From NCBI GenBank assembly GCA_012798025.1, contig JAAZNX010000005.1:1-7187 (forward strand): DNA of 7,187 nt, read 5' to 3'. Of this stretch, positions 6,682 through 7,187 are shown piece by piece (within the stretch, counting starts at the first letter, position 1; the number at the start of each line of letters is the position of its first letter). Made by a program: the position numbers and the translations under genes. Source of the stretch: Methanothrix sp. (lineage in GTDB: Archaea; Halobacteriota; Methanosarcinia; Methanotrichales; Methanotrichaceae). Below the pieces are notes generated by a model. The model was given only the letters and a program-made list of their open reading frames with translations, had not been told where the DNA came from and did not search any database.

Positions 6682-6712
6682 TTTTAAATTTATAACTTAA
6701 TCCATATATTTT
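6682..6712 (-). promoter_or_regulatory. AT-rich promoter region upstream of the TPR gene
   Basis: On the minus strand this stretch contains TTATAAAT, TTTAAAAT and AATATATGG, all TATA-like. TTATAAAT predicts a start near 6665, giving a leader of about 70 nt for ATG 6593. Together with CCTATATCC at 6618-6626, the gene may have two start points. Confidence 0.4.
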
Positions 6713-6719
6713 TTGGTGC

Positions 6720-6739
6720 GCTCGCCCAAAATGGCGAGC
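6720..6739 (-). terminator. 7 bp GC-rich hairpin after adenine deaminase
   Basis: GCTCGCC and GGCGAGC form a perfect 7 bp stem around a 6 nt loop (ATTTTG on the minus strand), 22 nt beyond the adenine deaminase stop codon. It is followed by an A-rich rather than T-rich stretch on the minus strand, so it is not a canonical intrinsic terminator. Its place between the deaminase gene and the promoter of the TPR gene suggests it marks the transcript end. Confidence 0.5.
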
Positions 6740-6761
6740 CAGACTCACTCCAAACGAATAT

Positions 6762-7187
6762 TTATGATCCTTTGGACTGTAGGTCAAACAAAGGCACAAA
6801 ACAAAACTCGTTTACATCCACCAGGCCCCTGTCAGTCAGCTTCAGCTCAGGAATCACCGGCAGGCATAGAAATGAAAGAGCCATGAAGGGGTCCGCCAGA
6901 TTGCACCCCAGCTCACGAGCTGCGCCAATGCATTCGTCTATCCCGTCTGCCACTTCTTGCATATATCTCTCTGAGAGCAGACCTGCCACTGGCAGCGGTA
7001 ACCTGGCCCGGACCTTGCCGTTTAAAACTACGACAATGCCGCCGTTCATCTGTGCGACAGACTTGACGGCTGCAAGCATATCTTCATCTGTGACCCCAAC
7101 AGAAACGATGTTATGGGAGTCGTGGGCGACTGAGGTGGCAAGAGCTCCTGAGAAAAGGCCAAAGCCCTGTACCAGCCCAAGGGCCAC
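6762..7187 (-). CDS. ade: Adenine deaminase, C-terminal part (gene runs off the right edge)
   Basis: The visible 142 codons, stop included, are the end of an AdeC-type adenine deaminase, the amidohydrolase that converts adenine to hypoxanthine and ammonia in purine salvage. Family signatures are SVAHDSHN (visible residues 19-26), a GG plus LPLPVAGLLS segment in the middle, and the highly conserved ending PFMALSFLCLPVIPELKLTD followed by GLVDV. AdeC proteins are usually near 550-600 residues, so roughly three quarters, including the N-terminal metal-binding HxH, lies beyond 7187. The short tail after GLVDVNEFCFVPLFD is normal. The gene is separated from the TPR gene by a hairpin and a promoter-like stretch, so the two are probably not co-transcribed. 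Confidence 0.93.
   Translation of the reverse strand: MALGLVQGFGLFSGALATSVAHDSHNIVSVGVTDEDMLAAVKSVAQMNGGIVVVLNGKVRARLPLPVAGLLSERYMQEVADGIDECIGAARELGCNLADPFMALSFLCLPVIPELKLTDRGLVDVNEFCFVPLFDLQSKGS

Noticed and set aside
1..7187. CRISPR array, tRNA, rRNA, insertion sequence or phage module
   Set aside because: No regularly spaced repeats, no tRNA or rRNA-like segments, and no transposase, integrase or phage protein were seen on either strand.

Overview
The window looks like a chromosomal segment of a methanogenic archaeon, most likely from the Methanothrix/Methanosaeta lineage. The grounds are an archaeal stand-alone pyruvate carboxylase B subunit, archaeal-type TATA boxes (TTTATATA, TTTAAATA) in place of bacterial -35/-10 promoters, several starts that look leaderless, and large secreted proteins of a kind common in Methanosarcinia. 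The family-level assignment is inference from gene content, not a database match.

Layout, left to right. Positions 1-228 are an AT-rich promoter and leader for pycB (229-1938, +). A nested inverted repeat follows directly (1941-1992). Next is about 400 bp holding what looks like the decayed remains of an unrecognised gene (about 1984-2384, +). A GNAT-family N-acetyltransferase gene (2412-2915, +) comes next; it ends in a hairpin with a T-run and converges on a minus-strand gene for a cysteine-rich DUF3795-type protein (2995-3432, -). A 238 bp spacer leads to a large minus-strand gene (3671-5464) for a secreted protein combining a FecR-like domain, a discoidin (F5/8 type C) domain and a C-terminal domain I do not recognise. 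This gene has the clearest promoter and ribosome binding site in the window. The 361 bp spacer 5465-5825 carries that promoter, a possible small plus-strand coding remnant, and two similar short palindromes exactly 80 bp apart. A minus-strand secreted tetratricopeptide-repeat protein (5826-6593) follows, with an AT-rich promoter region behind it. At the right edge is the C-terminal quarter of adenine deaminase (6762 to beyond 7187, -), followed by a 7 bp hairpin.

How the genes relate. No multi-gene operon is evident: most genes have their own promoter-like element and are separated by hairpins or spacers. PycB supplies the carboxyltransferase half of oxaloacetate synthesis; its partner, the biotin carboxylase subunit PycA, is not in the window. 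Adenine deaminase belongs to purine salvage. The FecR/discoidin and TPR proteins are exported and probably act at the cell surface, but nothing ties them to one pathway.

I found no clear undescribed multi-gene system. The items most worth a second look are the FecR-discoidin architecture in an archaeon, the decayed gene after pycB, and the paired palindromes and cryptic reading frame between the two exported-protein genes.
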